A DNA stretch of 64,000 bases from Neckera pumila (lineage: Eukaryota; Streptophyta; Bryopsida; Hypnales; Neckeraceae). Location of the stretch: NCBI GenBank assembly GCA_963969595.1, contig OZ018410.1:44373413-44437412 (forward strand). Reading direction: 5' to 3'. A program made the position numbers and the translations under genes. Positions within the stretch are counted from its first letter, which is position 1, and every line of letters begins with the position of its first letter. This document shows positions 23,057 through 36,400 of the stretch, piece by piece. The notes below the pieces were generated by a model, which made no database searches, was not told the origin of the DNA, and saw nothing but the letters and a program-made list of their open reading frames with translations.

Positions 23057-24130
23057 GCCGAAGTTAACGGAAGCGATGCCGAAGTTAACGGAAGCGTCGC
23101 CCGGTGTGAACGACGGTGCGGTGACCACCTGCTACAGACCGTCGCATGCGTCCACAGAAACGAAGAGTCGAAGACTGAGCCTCTCAACCGCTTACTTCCG
23201 TTCGCTACCGGTCTGACCGGTCGTCCTGGGAGCCCAATAAGGAAGGACCTTCTGCTTCTCCACTTTGCACATCACGCTCGTGTCTCCGCAACTTTTCTCT
23301 CGATTGCTGTCATCGCTCCCGTGCCGATTCCACTCTCACGTTTCTGCACAAGGTAACAAGCTGAGGTCGGCGTTGCGGCGTTTTTTCTGTTCCATTTTTG
23401 GTTGGTAGTAGTCGGAGTTTGATCGCGTTCTTGGGGTACGTTTTTGCGGTTTGCCGTGAATACTTTTTTTATGGTTGCGGATTTTGTTTGTAACTGTTGG
23501 AGTAGCGGAATTGGTGTCGTGTTTTTGCTCTGGGGTTGGAGGGATTTGAGGTTTGGATCGATGCGTGTGATTGCGAAGGTTGGAGGAGGCTAAGCTGCGG
23601 TTCGCGCATGTTTTGCGGGTCCTGTTGAGTTTTTCGCTACAGTTTGCGGGTTTTGGAGGTTTGATTCAGCTAGCAGGATTGCATCGTAGTCTGGGGTTTC
23701 GGGAAGAGGAACTAGTCTCTCGTGTTGTCGCTTCGATTCTTTTGAATGGGGAATCTGTGTTCCAGTGGACACAGCGACCGTGTTGGCGACCAGAAAACAG
23801 AGAAACCGGTTCTAGGTCTAGTATCCTTTCATCTTTTTGTATCGGGTTTTTGCTTTGAAAGTCGTCTTGAAGCATGGGGATGCGTTTTTGTTATTTTTTT
23901 TGCGTTAATATAGCAGCCGAAAATGCTCCGGTGGAGCAGTAAACGCTGTTCTAGTGGAAAAGTGTATATATATGTATCTGTTTCTTTGTTATTCGGTGCG
24001 CCTCCGTCTCATCCTTGAGCCGTTGCTTTAAATTTCTGACTCCCTCTAGAGGTTTAAAGCATTTTAGTTTGGTTCTCGTTCGGCTTATCTGTATCTACCG
24101 ATGTGCTTAAATTGATTTTATGTGTTGCAG
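23057..24130 (+). promoter_or_regulatory. Thioredoxin upstream region with a probable leader intron
   Basis: Base composition becomes GC-richer from about 22960, as expected of a promoter and 5' UTR. A 19-bp unit GCCGAAGTTAACGGAAGCG is tandemly repeated at about 23059-23096. A donor CACAAG/GTAACA at 23352/23353 and an acceptor TTGCAG at 24130 delimit a probable 778-bp intron in the 5' UTR, so the coding exon starts only 23 bases before the ATG. The transcription start is not determined. Confidence 0.5.
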
Positions 24131-24153
24131 GAGCTTCAGAACCCGCTTCAGAA

Positions 24154-24839
24154 ATGGCTGGGGACCACGGTAACATTCATATTATCAACACCTCGGCAGA
24201 GTGGGAGGCTAAGATTGAAGAGGCCAAGACTACCAGTAGAATTGTAATTATCTCTGTGACCTCACGTCTTCCCTTACTTTGCCACCCTTTTGTTCTGTTT
24301 TTCCGTCGTAGTGTATTGCTTTTGAGTGTTGTAGTTTATGAAGCCTTAATCGTTGACTGACATCTCAATTTTTTCTTAGGTTGTCGTCGATTTCACCGCA
24401 ACTTGGTGCGGCCCTTGCCGACTGATGGCTCCCATCTTCGCTGAGTTGAGCAAGAAATTCGAAAACCTGATCTTCCTCAAAGTGGACGTCGATGAAGTTA
24501 AGGTACTGGCACGATTGGAATGACAGGTTTGGTAAATCGGGAAACGAATCTGCTTTTCATGCATGAATGATCGGTGGTCTGTTTACTGCTAGCTTATGAA
24601 AAAAATTCGTAACACTGTCTTCTGTTTTTTCCCATTTTTGTTAAGCCCAATGTTCTGATCAAGTTTCTATTCGTCGGACTTTGCAGGATGTTACATCTAA
24701 GTGGGAAGTTCGCGCCATGCCCACGTTCCTTTTTATCAAGAATGGAGAGCACCTTGATAAGATTGTTGGCGCCAACAAAGATGAGCTCGAGAGAAAGTGC
24801 AACCAGTATGCCACTGCCACTGTTACTGCCTCTGCATGA
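24154..24839 (+). CDS. Thioredoxin h
   Basis: Three coding exons, 24154-24243, 24380-24502 and 24687-24839, joined by GT-AG introns in phase 0, give a 121-residue protein. It has the redox motif WCGPC (residues 39-43), preceded by VVVDFTAT, and the cis-proline loop AMPTF (81-85). Both are diagnostic of active thioredoxin, and the length is typical. There is no transit peptide or signal sequence, so a cytosolic h-type is inferred. The role is reduction of target disulfides using electrons from NADPH-thioredoxin reductase. The start codon is the first ATG after the leader intron and yields the normal N-terminus before the fold. The C-terminus ends in a short Ala/Thr-rich tail. No lesion is seen. 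Confidence 0.95.
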
Positions 24840-27800
24840 GGAGCATTGTAGCTCCGCGGGAAAATACACGGGGACTGTGGCGGAGGTCCCTGCTGTAACA
24901 AACTATTTTGTTGTTGGCTAAGGTTGTACAGACTACATACCTTTGCTTTTGTAAGCAGAATGCTCGCCTGTTCTATTATTATCACTCGGTCTATTCTCGT
25001 TGCATGCTTTCTTGCAACGCGAATGATATGCGGAGTGTCAGCCTTCTTTTCATTTCGAACAGATAAATCTAGCCTGGAAACCTATATCTGAGAATTGATG
25101 AGAAGTGCATGACATGATGTACAATTGTCGAAGTCGTAGGGGTTTCGAGCCCTGACTTGACATATGTTATTAAAACTCTGTTGTTGAAAGATTGTATCTC
25201 GAAGTTGCTTCCTCTTGACTAATTGAGATGAGATGCATAGTGAAGTTGAACGCAAGTTAGCTTGCCTTGCTCTGAGGTGAATAACGGTTTCTACCTCACG
25301 GGTAGTAGCAATGTGGCATGCCAGTTTTGTTGGGTTTGCTCCATTTTGGAGTACAACCGATGAGCAGTAGGTTGTAGATAAGGTCTAGGGGAAGGAACTT
25401 ATTGATTGTGTGCATATTTTCCTTGAACAATCTCCCATATTCTTGGCGAGCACCAGGATCATCTCAAGTGGCGACGTTTCCCCAATCACGAATGAAATAG
25501 AGAGGTTGTGTGTCGTTGTGAAGCGTTTGCCATCTTGCGGTGATCGTGCAATTGAAGACCCGTTCTTGAGCGCCATATTCCATTGCCTTCTCAGTCACAT
25601 CGTAATAATAATGACTGAACATGTCTAATGGGGATTTCAGGGTTTACTCTGAATGGTGGAAGTTTGGGCCTAAAGCATTAAATCTGAAATACAAAAGTGG
25701 GTGTCACAAGCTCTTCAAGAACGTCTTGCAAAATCGTTTTCAGTTATCAAATTTGTATGTGAGAATCGACGTCGTTCGGAGTCTGGATTCGAAACTTTCG
25801 AGACGATCACTTTTGCAATTGGATGTTGCAAGATTGCAGTGCAAGTGAATTAGAAACCATTGTATCACACACATAGCATTTGCGAGAGAAATGCACGAAA
25901 ACTCGCGTCAAAGCAATACAGGATAACTTTCATGAAACTAGTGTAGCCCTGTGCGGATGCCACAGCTAAAACAAATGCAAAAGTAATTTTCTAATTATTG
26001 AAGTCATAATAAAAACTTTGAAATTTAATAACTTTTGCACTGTATGCCGAAATGCCACAAATCAAAGCCCGTCCACTCCTCCTAGCCAAGAGCTTTCCAA
26101 TGGTACAAAGCATGCGGCCGAAATCAAAGTAAAAGTAATTTTCCAATTTTTTTATCCATAAATACTTTGAAATTCAATAACCTCCACACCGTGCACCTTT
26201 CTTCACCGAGGGCTTTCCGACGGTACCAAGCACGTAGCAGGGGACCATCAATTTTGTACTTTGTGACCTTTACTTCCTAATTTGGGGTTTAGGATTCCAA
26301 ATATGCATTCAAAATTTTAAAGTTTTATCATCAATAGTAAATTGTTTGTTCTTAAATTTTCTTCGAGGTAAAAATTTAGAGTAAAATAGTGATCCCAAAA
26401 TTGCTACATGGAATTTAGTGCAACATGCTACCTAAGTTATTAGGATTTAGTGCAATATGCTACCTCAAAGACAAATAGGCATCAATTTTGGCTACCTTGA
26501 AAGTAAATAGTATTAAAAGAAATAGAAAAGATAGGATTTTGCAAGTTTTCAAGGATTATTGCAAGTAGTATAATACAAAACTAACAAAATAGATGCTAAT
26601 TCCTATGTGGAAGAAATTCCATATTGGCTACCAAATTCTATTATTTATTGCAGTCTTGACTAAAATCTAATAATTTCAAGGATTTTTTCCAATATACTTT
26701 TAGCTTCTGAAAACTTAAGTAACTGAAGTTCCATATTGGCTACCAAATTCTATTGTTTATTGTAGTCTTGACTAAAATCTAATAATTTCAAGGATATTTT
26801 CCAATATACTGTTAGCTCCTGAAAATTTAAGTAGCAATGGAGCAAAATTTAGCCACTTCTGTGAACGCTGGAGTAAAGTTCCAAATTTTTGCCTATCCCA
26901 TGAAGGCTTGCAGTACTAATATAGTAAAGTCTGTGATATTCATTCAAAATAAAAAATACCATCTCCATCCATATTTTGAATGTTTCATCTCCATACATAG
27001 ATTTACATACTTTAGTAACTATAGATTTTTCTCCATTGCATAATTGAAAAATAAAAACTACTATTGGCCTTTTGTGTCTTTCATAGCCTTAGTCTTTTCT
27101 AATTTTAGAGGGTTCTAAAGTTGGTCAAAATTAGTCAAACAATTCTTGTTTATCCTTTGAAAGTTTGTATATTTTAGTGTATAGAACTTTGTAAATGGTA
27201 TACATATGTACAATAATTAAATTAAATTCTAGTCATTTTAGCCTTGCCAAAAGACAAATCAACTATCAAACCTAATATGTTTGTAACATCCTTTTCGGAT
27301 TTCATGTGAGCATTATTAAAAAACAACCTACCACCTATATCATATATTTCAGTACTTTTGGCTTTTTTCAAAAAAATTGATTTTAGCATTCAAAATGATT
27401 TTTCTTTGCTTCAATCTAAAACTAAAAGAATGTAGTTTTTACTGTCTAGCTTCTATTTCAAGTGAATTTTTTTTTTAAATCCTAAAATAAAATAATTTAT
27501 TGTTGTTTGAAAGCATGGAACTACATTTTTTAGTAAGTATACAAGGTAATTGGTGAAGCTTGAGAGCAGTCAAATTCCTACCAGTGTGCAGATTAACGTA
27601 CGAAACCAAAGCAAATGCTAGAATGGGGTTAGCAATCATCAATTAACGTCGCTCTTTGATTTGTGAATGTAAAGCCGAAAAGCTAGAACTGATAGATGTA
27701 TCCAAGTTGAAACGATCATTTTAGTTCATGGCCAACTTGACACTCTGCAAAGCTTTGAAATTCAATTTGCATACTTTTCCTTTTCAATTGTAAAGAGTCT

Positions 27801-29084
27801 ATTTTTTCTTTGAACATTGATCTAAGTATATGGAAAAGTATTTTTTTTCTATTTTTTCCAGTGATGTGGCTAGCATAGTCATCGATATTTCATAATTTTT
27901 GTGCAAGATTTTGTACCAGTTCGTATAGGGATGGGAAGAGAAGGAAAAACATGTAAATTGAAGAGCTATTTCTGGATTCTTCTTCTCATTTCATTATTTA
28001 ATTTGCCTTAACCTCTAAAACTTTATAATTGTGTTTTATTGAAAAGAACTTCAAAATTGCCATTTCTATTATAAGGAGAATTTTTTTTAATATTTGTTTT
28101 CCTTGAATATCCAATAGTTGGATCTTGTACTATACTATCATGAGAATGTGCAAAGAAATTTTATAACTATTTAGTTTGCAAGATATTAGTGATTAAGTTG
28201 AAAAAAACATTATTTTTTTGTCTCTTTTTTATACAAGATTATAAGACTTTGAATCCTCTTAATTTGGAATTTTGCATTGTACAATTTTTGAGGTACAAAC
28301 ATTTATGGTAAGGAATTGAGTTTGAAGTTTAGGGAAATAAATTAAACAAGAAAACTTGAGTTTTTTTTTTCTTAAATATACAAGAAGAATTATATACAAG
28401 ATGGAAAGAAATCCTAAATTGTTATTAATTCTATAATGGATTTGAAACACATCAATTTTTACAGTGAGATAGTGCTTGGAAGTAATACAAATCATGTGGG
28501 CCTCTTAAATTGGAAAAAATGAAGTAGGAAACAAAGCTCATAAGATAATCAATTTTTTCAAAGAGATGATTGCCCCCAAACAAGATTCTTTGTAAATTTC
28601 ACGTCAATAATGCAAAATGGCATGAATCAAAGCTTTCTATAGATAAAAACCTATTTAATAGAAAATAACTTAAAAGAATTATTTCAAATTTCTTTTGGTA
28701 ATTTTGTTGCCCAAGCTTGGCTATTTTTACTTTGGATGCATAGTGTACCTTTTGTTTTGGGGCCCTAGTTCAAAATTATATTTCCATAAAGCTAATATAC
28801 TTTATTAATATCTTGAAAAATACTTCCAAAAATTACACAAAAAATTGAAACATGAGGTAAGGTAGAGTGTTACGTTGTAAGTCTAATTGTAGACTTAATT
28901 TTGTCAAAATGTGCTAATCTAAGAATGTTCAAGAGATTTTTTTGTTGGAATGTTTCAGAATAAAAGATTTTGAATGGTTATAGATTAACATTCTACAGTG
29001 ATTTGATCTCCTAGATTTTGATAAAACTTGTCCTATTTGACTTTGCAGCAATCTACCTTACCTATCTAAACATTCATTTGTTCT
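24840..29084. other. Intergenic, AT-rich, with two tandem duplications
   Basis: The first bases are the thioredoxin 3' UTR. No further gene is recognised. A diverged duplication of about 140 bp occurs at about 25980-26115 and 26129-26240 (both with AAGTAATTTTC and GAGCTTTCC/GGGCTTTCC). A cleaner one has period 112 bp (TTCCATATTGGCTACC at 26617 and 26729). Confidence 0.5.
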
Positions 29085-30034
29085 TTGAGGGGGAAATGGT
29101 CCTCTAGGGGTTTAACCGCTAAAGGACCGAGGCCCTTTTTCTGCCAAAAAACACTCAAAACTGCCATTTTTATAGCAAAAAATAAAAAAATTTGAAAAAT
29201 GTTTTTTTCCCACATCTAACCACAGGATCTTTCACCTAATTAGTATGAGAGTGTGTGGAAAAAATTTCAGAATTTTTGACTGCACAGATTGCAAGATATC
29301 TGCGTTTAAAGTGAAAAAAACAAATTTTTCAGTACATTGGGGGACTAGATTTTTCGACTTTGAACATTTTTAACTTCATTTTTTTGCACTACAAAGATTT
29401 GAGCTTTTAATTTTTATAATAGAGAATTGAGTTAAGAATCTAGCCAAAAAAAAAAGTTTAAATAAACTTAATTATCATTATTAAAAAAAATATTAAGTAG
29501 AAGTAGATACAAGATAGTAGGAAAATCTAAAATATTCATATATTTTAGATGAGATTATAATGCACTAATCCCAATGGTGAGATTTTTCTAGCAAGTAAAC
29601 TAAACCATGCAAGAAAAAAAATTGAAAAATTTGAAAAATCGCATTCAGAAATAAGTCCTACAAGTTATTTTTTTCAAAAGATGCTCTAACTGCCCAAAAA
29701 ACAAGAATGTCCATAACTTTCTCATAGAAAATCCAAATGAAATGAATCAAAGCTCTCTAGATAGACAAAAATATAATCTACGAGGAAAAAATACTTTAAA
29801 AAGAAAAAAAAATTGCAAATTTTTTTGTTGCCTGCCGTCCCTTGTTTTGAGCTTATTTGGTCATAACTTTTGTTCCCGAGCACCGATTGTGAAAAAAATT
29901 ATATTCCCATGAAGATAATTAGCTTATCTACCTCCAAAAAAAATTCCAAAAAATCAGAAGAAAATTTCAGCCCGTAGGTACCTGCCCGAAAACGCATTTG
30001 TCCCCTGAAGGGACAATGGTCCTTTAGGGTTTAA
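29085..30034 (+). mobile_element. piggyBac-like MITE, copy A, with an adjoining solo right end
   Basis: TTAA at 29112-29115 precedes CCGCTAAAGGACC, and the right end CCTTTAGGGT is followed by TTAA at 30031-30034. The body (29116-30030) aligns throughout with copies B and C. Directly left of the first TTAA is AAATGGTCCTCTAGGGG, the family's right end, so a fragment of another copy adjoins across the TTAA. Confidence 0.85.
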
Positions 30035-31041
30035 AAAAGCTATATCTACATCCCCTTCCCTACCAAAGATTCTTATTTTGTATTTAAGCAATTAGGTGCT
30101 ACCCTATGAATTAGGTGGTATTATCTTGATCCTCAAAAAATCAACAATATGATTTACCTATTTAAAATATGTCATAGTTAACCAAAATAGGATGATGAGG
30201 CCAAAAAGTGGTTGATGAATGACTTTTGAGATTGTTGCAGAAATAAAGAATTCACCTTTACATCCAAAAATCAAATCATTTTTGGTAAATTACCTTGGTG
30301 GTAGGTCTCGTCCTTTCTCTGTAAAAACGTTGTAGATCTAAAAGGTTTGATAAATGACTTCACTATTGACTACAGAAAAAGAATGCATCTATTATTTGGT
30401 CTAAAAATTAGAGTATTTTGGTAACTAAGGGCTAATTTAGACCAAGGCTAGACCAAAAGCCTTTTAGAATTATCAAATTAAAGCAAATATTAATGGAGAG
30501 ATAGACATGGTCCAAGTTGGATTTACATTTCAGTTTGGCTGGATGAGAAGTCCACTTGGAATCCTACATGGCCAAAGTAGATAAGGTTTTGCTAATTTTT
30601 AGGAGCTTTTTTCTTGACCACCTCTTTGAAATAGCCTAACAAATTTCAAAAAAATCATAATGGGCTAAAAACCTAACAACTATAGACTTGTCTTTAATTA
30701 ATCTTGTGGTGGATAATGTTGGATTGAATATTAAATAGATATGGCCCAGCTATGATCCGTCTTAGGTTCATACCAAGACCATGCAAAGTGCCATTATTAT
30801 TTTTTGTTTTGGTCTCTCACTTCTCACAGTCACACTAACAAAGTGGGATATCCTAGAGGGCTTGTGATCTTGATGTAAATTGACCCTAAATTAGTTATAG
30901 GGGGGCATGGTTAAGAGCACCACTCAAGGCATCACTACTAGTTGCACTCTATTTGATCAAGGCATCAAGAAATGGCGAGGCACTTACTACCTTGTGAGAT
31001 GTGGCAGTGCACTAGAGATTCAATGCTTTACCAACCACCCC
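30035..31041. other. Intergenic
   Basis: No gene, RNA or repeat end was recognised between MITE copies A and B. Confidence 0.4.
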
Positions 31042-31979
31042 TTAACCCCTAAAGGACCAAGGCCCTTTTTCTGCTAGAAAACATTCAAAACTGCCATTTC
31101 TATAGCAAAAAGTAAAAAAATTTGAAAAATGTTTTTTTTTCACATCTAACCGTAGGATCTTACACCTAACTAGTATGAGAGTGTGTGGAAAAAATTTCAG
31201 AATTTTTGACCGCACAGATTGCAAGATATCTGCATTTAAAGTGAAAAAAACAAGATTTTTAGCACATTGCGGGACTAGATTTTTTGACTTTGAACATCTT
31301 TAACTTAAAATTTTTGCACTACAGAGTTTTGACCTTTAAGTCTTTCTAGTGGAAAATTGAGTTGAGAGTCTAGGAAAAAAAAAACACCCCAAAAAAGCTT
31401 AATTCTCATTCTTTAAAAATTGTTAATTAGAGGTAGATACAAGATAGAGGAAAAATCTAAAATATTCATATATTTTAGATGGAACTAAAATGCACTAATC
31501 CGAATGGTCAGATTGTTCTAGCAAGTAAACTTAACCATGCAAAAAAAAAAAGCTGACAAATTTGAAAAATTGCATTCAGAAATGCATCCTAGAAGTTATT
31601 TTTTTCAAGAAGGTGCTCTAATTGCCCAAAAAACAAGAATGTCCATAAATTTCTCATAACAAATCCAAATGAAATGAATAAAAGCTTTCCAGATAGTCAA
31701 AAATATAATCTATGAGAAAAAAATATTAAAAAAAAAATTCAAATTTTTGTCCGTTTTTTTTGGCTGACTGGGCTGCCCGCCGTCCCCTGTTTTGAGCTTA
31801 TTTAGTCATAACTTTTGTTCCCGGGCACCAAATGTGAAAAAAATTATATTCCCATGAAGCTAATCAGATTTTCTACCTCCAAAAAAAGTTTCAAAAAATT
31901 AGGAAAAAATTTCAGCCTATAGGTACCTATCCGAAAACGCATTTGTCCCCCGAAGGGACAATGGTCCTTTAGGGGTTAA
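31042..31979 (+). mobile_element. piggyBac-like MITE, copy B (best preserved)
   Basis: TTAA duplications lie at 31042-31045 and 31976-31979. The terminal inverted repeats are CCCCTAAAGGACCA at the left and TGGTCCTTTAGGGG at the right. The 930-bp body has no coding capacity. Its CCC-type ends and TTAA target resemble those of the large piggyBac-like element at 992, suggesting mobilisation by a piggyBac-type transposase, although the TIR sequences differ beyond the first few bases. Confidence 0.9.
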
Positions 31980-33405
31980 AGTCCTTGCTAAAGTTCTTCC
32001 CCTTCTTCTCAAACCTCTCATTGAGGCCACGTCTTCCATTGAGGCCACGTCTTCCATTAAGGCCATAGTCAAAGTTGACCAAGTTAATGTGAGTGTAAAA
32101 CTAAGTTGTACCTACTACAAAGGCCCTTCGTTGCTGAGCAAATGTGAAAGTGACGGGAGGAACAACACAGCTTATATTGTAAAGGGATGTTAGTGTGGAG
32201 CCGTTTTTCTCTAGACAAGTTTGGCAAGCATAGAGTGGCATTGCTGAGGCTGTTGGCAAGGCTTGGTGGCAATGCTTTAAAATTTCTATTGCAAACATCA
32301 TTCATTGGATCAAAAACTCAATGCCGCAATAGGAGTAGTCACACCTTCTTCACCCCATTCTCAGAGAATGCGGACGTAGTGCTTTCTTAGTGTCTGTCCA
32401 TGGCTTAAAGTCCTATTTTTTGAGAATTGAGAATGTCCATTCTTCTCTTCCAGAAGTAAAGAATGGAAATGAAGAAAATTTCTGAAATTTTTTAATATGG
32501 CTTTCACTCTTCGTGTGTTGGCTTCACTCCTCGCATGCCAACATCGACGCTGATCTCGAACGCCGATTTTTTTCACTACAAATCTTAGATGCTCATTCTC
32601 TTTACCGCTTGCATATTAGTGGCCCAATCGCATTGCCAACATTGACACTAATTCTCATTCAAACAACACAATTCAGCCACTTATTTGGCCACTATCGTAA
32701 TCGTACAAGTAAACCCATTTGCTAGTTTTTGTTCTCCATTCTCTACACAATGGAAAGGGGAACGATACCCTCTTCATGCAAAATGGCTCTCCATTGGCTC
32801 CTCTTTTCTCTCACCAACTTCTCATTCTCCATAGAATTTTGTTCCTCCGAAAAGGCATCACTACTCCCAATGACGTCCTCCTACAACATCATGTCCAGGA
32901 TAAAGAGTGAACTTTCCATTGGACTTTCTATTTTGAGTTCAACGGCGTTTAAGGCTACCGAAAGCATTTACCATATACAGAAGTTGCCATAGCACAAAAG
33001 ACAAACTGCCGGGTACTGCCAGCCGGCTTTGGATAGCGACTCCTCACGACCCCAGGGCGCCGTCCAACGGTCGGAACCTTGTTGCCTCGTGCCTCAAAGC
33101 TCGGGCCGCCATTCACACCTCCTTTAAATTCCAGGCTGGTGGCGTTGTCTGTCTTTGTGCGCCAGGGCTCATCAATTGCTCGGCCTTCAACAAGAAGGCC
33201 CCGCTCGCTCGGTCTCCTCGCTTCCGTCTCCGGCGGAATATCTGCCACCGCTTTCGGAATTCCACGCAATTCGTTACGAGTTTTTGGTGCATCGGAGATG
33301 CAGAAACGGCCACTTGACGGAGGAATTGAGTATTGTGCACCCGGGGGATCGGAGCTTGGCGAAATTTCACCCAGAAACAAAATCACGCTGCGTTGGCAGT
33401 AGTAC
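31980..33405. other. Intergenic and helicase promoter region
   Basis: An 18-bp unit CATTGAGGCCACGTCTTC is tandemly repeated at 32019-32054, with a third partial copy. From about 32990 the DNA is GC-richer and leads into the helicase gene. Long open frames on both strands at 32955-33737 reflect this GC-rich leader and are not taken as separate genes. Confidence 0.45.
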
Positions 33406-36400
33406 ATGCTGGGAGAGAAGAAGAAGAAGAAGATCCTCGCAATGCCGGGGGAGAGAGTGCGCCTGGGGGAGCGCATCCTTCCAGTGCGCCGTTCCAAGGA
33501 TCTCATCGTGGACAAAGTGAAGCTCAACCGTGTCACGCTCATTTCCGCCGACACCGGCTCTGGTGCGTCACTGGTTTCGTGCTTCTGATCCTTCCTCTGT
33601 TGTCTGCTGGTTTGTGGGTTGCGTGGATCGGTGTCGTGTCTTTGTGGGTTTCTTTTGGTGGTCTCTCCTGTTGGGTGAATTGTGATTAGTGCAATTGGAT
33701 CAGATGAATGAGTAGGAGGTGAATTAACGATCTGCATTTAACGATCTGCATTCTGCGATGAGAGGGGCTTGCGTAACTGCTTCCTGAGAGATTGTGCGTT
33801 TTCAAGGAGATGGAGATTTGAAAAGTCCAGTCGAGGTTTTGAAAATGTCGTTGCATTTTGTTCTCGGTCTTGTGGTGCCATTCCAAGGTGGTGTCGCAGT
33901 TGCAGTTCTGGTTTAGTATTGGCAATTTGGTAGAGGAGCAGCACTATTCATCCGGCACTTAGGGTGCAAGGAACGGCATTCGAGAACGTTCTTGCTTCTT
34001 TGCTCAGCTGTGAATTGAACGTTTACCGACCTTTTTCAACGTACATCTAAGAGATTACACCTGGAGAACACCGATTTTTAAATAAATCAAGGAGAACACT
34101 ATTTATAATGCAATCCTAAAACTTGTGAATTTGGGAGTATTCGACCGTTCTTGATAACAATGCTTTGCACGCATTTGCACTCTCGGCAATAATGACTGTC
34201 GAAGAACCTTGTGTCTTAAATGCGCCTGTGCATCTTCCTGACTTTTATCCAATGCATTTTTGCTCGGCATCTGGCGTTCATTTATTTGGTATTATGCTGT
34301 TCCATTGAGTTATGGATTGAGCTGTCAGAAAGGATTTCAATTATGTATTTTTCAATTTGATGTTGGCGTCCGATTTTACTGTTGAATCGATACTACTGGC
34401 ATAAGTGGTCACAATGAAAAAGATAAGGTCGACCACAAACAATATTAGTTGTCGTGGAATCAGCCTAAGTCGGCTACGCTTCAGCTCGACTCCTCACGTA
34501 TTTTGCATGCAGGCAAAAGCTCGCAGGTGCCGCAGATGTTGTTGGAGGAGAATATGGTCCCGATTCTGTGTACACAGCCACGAAGACTTGCAGTCGTGGC
34601 TGTTGCTAAGCGTGTGGCTCAAGAGCGAGGGTGCGTATTAGGAGAAGAGGTTGGCTATCATATTGGGCAGTTGAATGTCTCGACGACCAAGTACGCAACC
34701 ACTCCTTCTTGTTTTATTGTTGCAAGCTGAGGAAGAAAACGCTCCAGAAAATTCGGTGACTTCATTCTTTGAAAGCTGAATTGTCCTTTCTGTAGTTAAA
34801 GATGAGGCTGGTGAATGCAGGTCTGAGTACGTGTTTACCTGCCAGTGACCTCAAATTGTTAGCTCACTTGGCTTTGTTATGGAATTCCTGGTGCAGGTCC
34901 AAGATTGTCTTTGAAACAGCTGGTATTCTTTTGGAGGAGCTTAGAGTTAATGGCACAGCTGCTTTGGCTCGTTATAAGGTGGTGATTCTGGACGAGGTGC
35001 ACGAGCGCTCTGTGGAGTCTGACATGGTTTTAACATGTGTCAAGCAGCTCATGCTTCGGAATCCCAAAATCCGGTACTTCAACAATTTTTGTTTCCGCTC
35101 ATGTATCTCACTTTGAATTAGTGGTAAATTGACGACCTGATACTGTCAGTTCATGGGTACTAAAACTTATTTCAGAGCATTGTTGACTGTTGAACTCCCG
35201 TCTTTCCAGGTTAGTCTTAATGTCTGCGACGGCAGATTTCAAGCGGTATGAGGAGTATTTCAGTGAGCTTGGCAGAGAGGAGAGAGTGGAGAGAATCTTT
35301 ATTCCAAATCTGGCAGCTGCTGTCCAGAACCAATTACTCCAAACGAAAGTTAAATATCTTGAAAATGTGAGTTATGTAACTTTATCAAGTTTAGGTTTCT
35401 GCAATCGATGGAGGCAAGAGGATGCTTATTTGCAAGCATACTTCAAATTAGGATTTGCTAGCGAAAGGGAACAAGACGATTACTGATGTCTCTCATACGC
35501 CATTACTTGGTTTTGACTGCAGGCAGTTGAGCAGCTTGGGAACAGGCCTGAGCATGTGGATGTTCTAGAAAATATCCTTATGAACCCTTCTCCAGCTGTT
35601 AATGGACGGACAGATATTGGAGGTGCTACACTGTGTTTGATTCGGGATTTAGTTGTGCAATTTCATGCCACAGAGCCCGATGTCTCGAGAAGTGTTCTTA
35701 TTTTTCTTCCAACATACAAATCCCTGGAGCAGCAATGGCTACTTCTCAATAATGCAGGGCCCGCATTTCGTTTGTTTGTGCTACATAGTAGCATTGACAT
35801 TGAGCACTCTGTGAAGGCCATGGAGATTGCTTGTAAAAAGAGACGAAAGGTGGGTCCCCTCACCTAGATTAAGTGTTTCTGGCGTAGACTCCCATTGACC
35901 GAGCATTCTCAATATTCGGATCGTTTGTTGTGTGCTGTAAAGCGTGTTGGAACTCTAAACCAGAAGGGTTCTTGCAGGGTAGTCTGTTCGTCTTGTGCTT
36001 GACCAATTTTCGTTTCCAATGCAGGTTATTCTGGCCACTAATGTTGCTGAGTCATCGGTAACAATTCCTGGAGTTTCCTATGTCGTTGACTCGTGTCGAT
36101 CCCTTGAAATATGTTGGGACAGAAACAGCCAACAGCATGCTCCTCGTCTTGTCTGGATTTCCCAATCTCAGGTAATTCACCACTTAAATTTTTGGACTTC
36201 ATTTTGTCACATTGTCTCGTAGATCTGGAGCTTCTGACTGAAGAATGTCTTTTGCAACCGATAACCGGCTATCTGTACGCAGGCAGATCAACGGAAAGGG
36301 AGGACTGGGCGAACATGTGATGGCACAGTGGTTCGTTTGGTCACTCGGCAGGTATATCACAGTTTCCCAAAATGCGAAACGCCTCAGATGCAGCTGTTTT

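Noticed and set aside
32955..33737. 260-codon minus-strand open frame opposite the first helicase exon
   Set aside because: It lies antisense to the GC-rich leader and first coding exon of a well-supported gene; no recognisable family.
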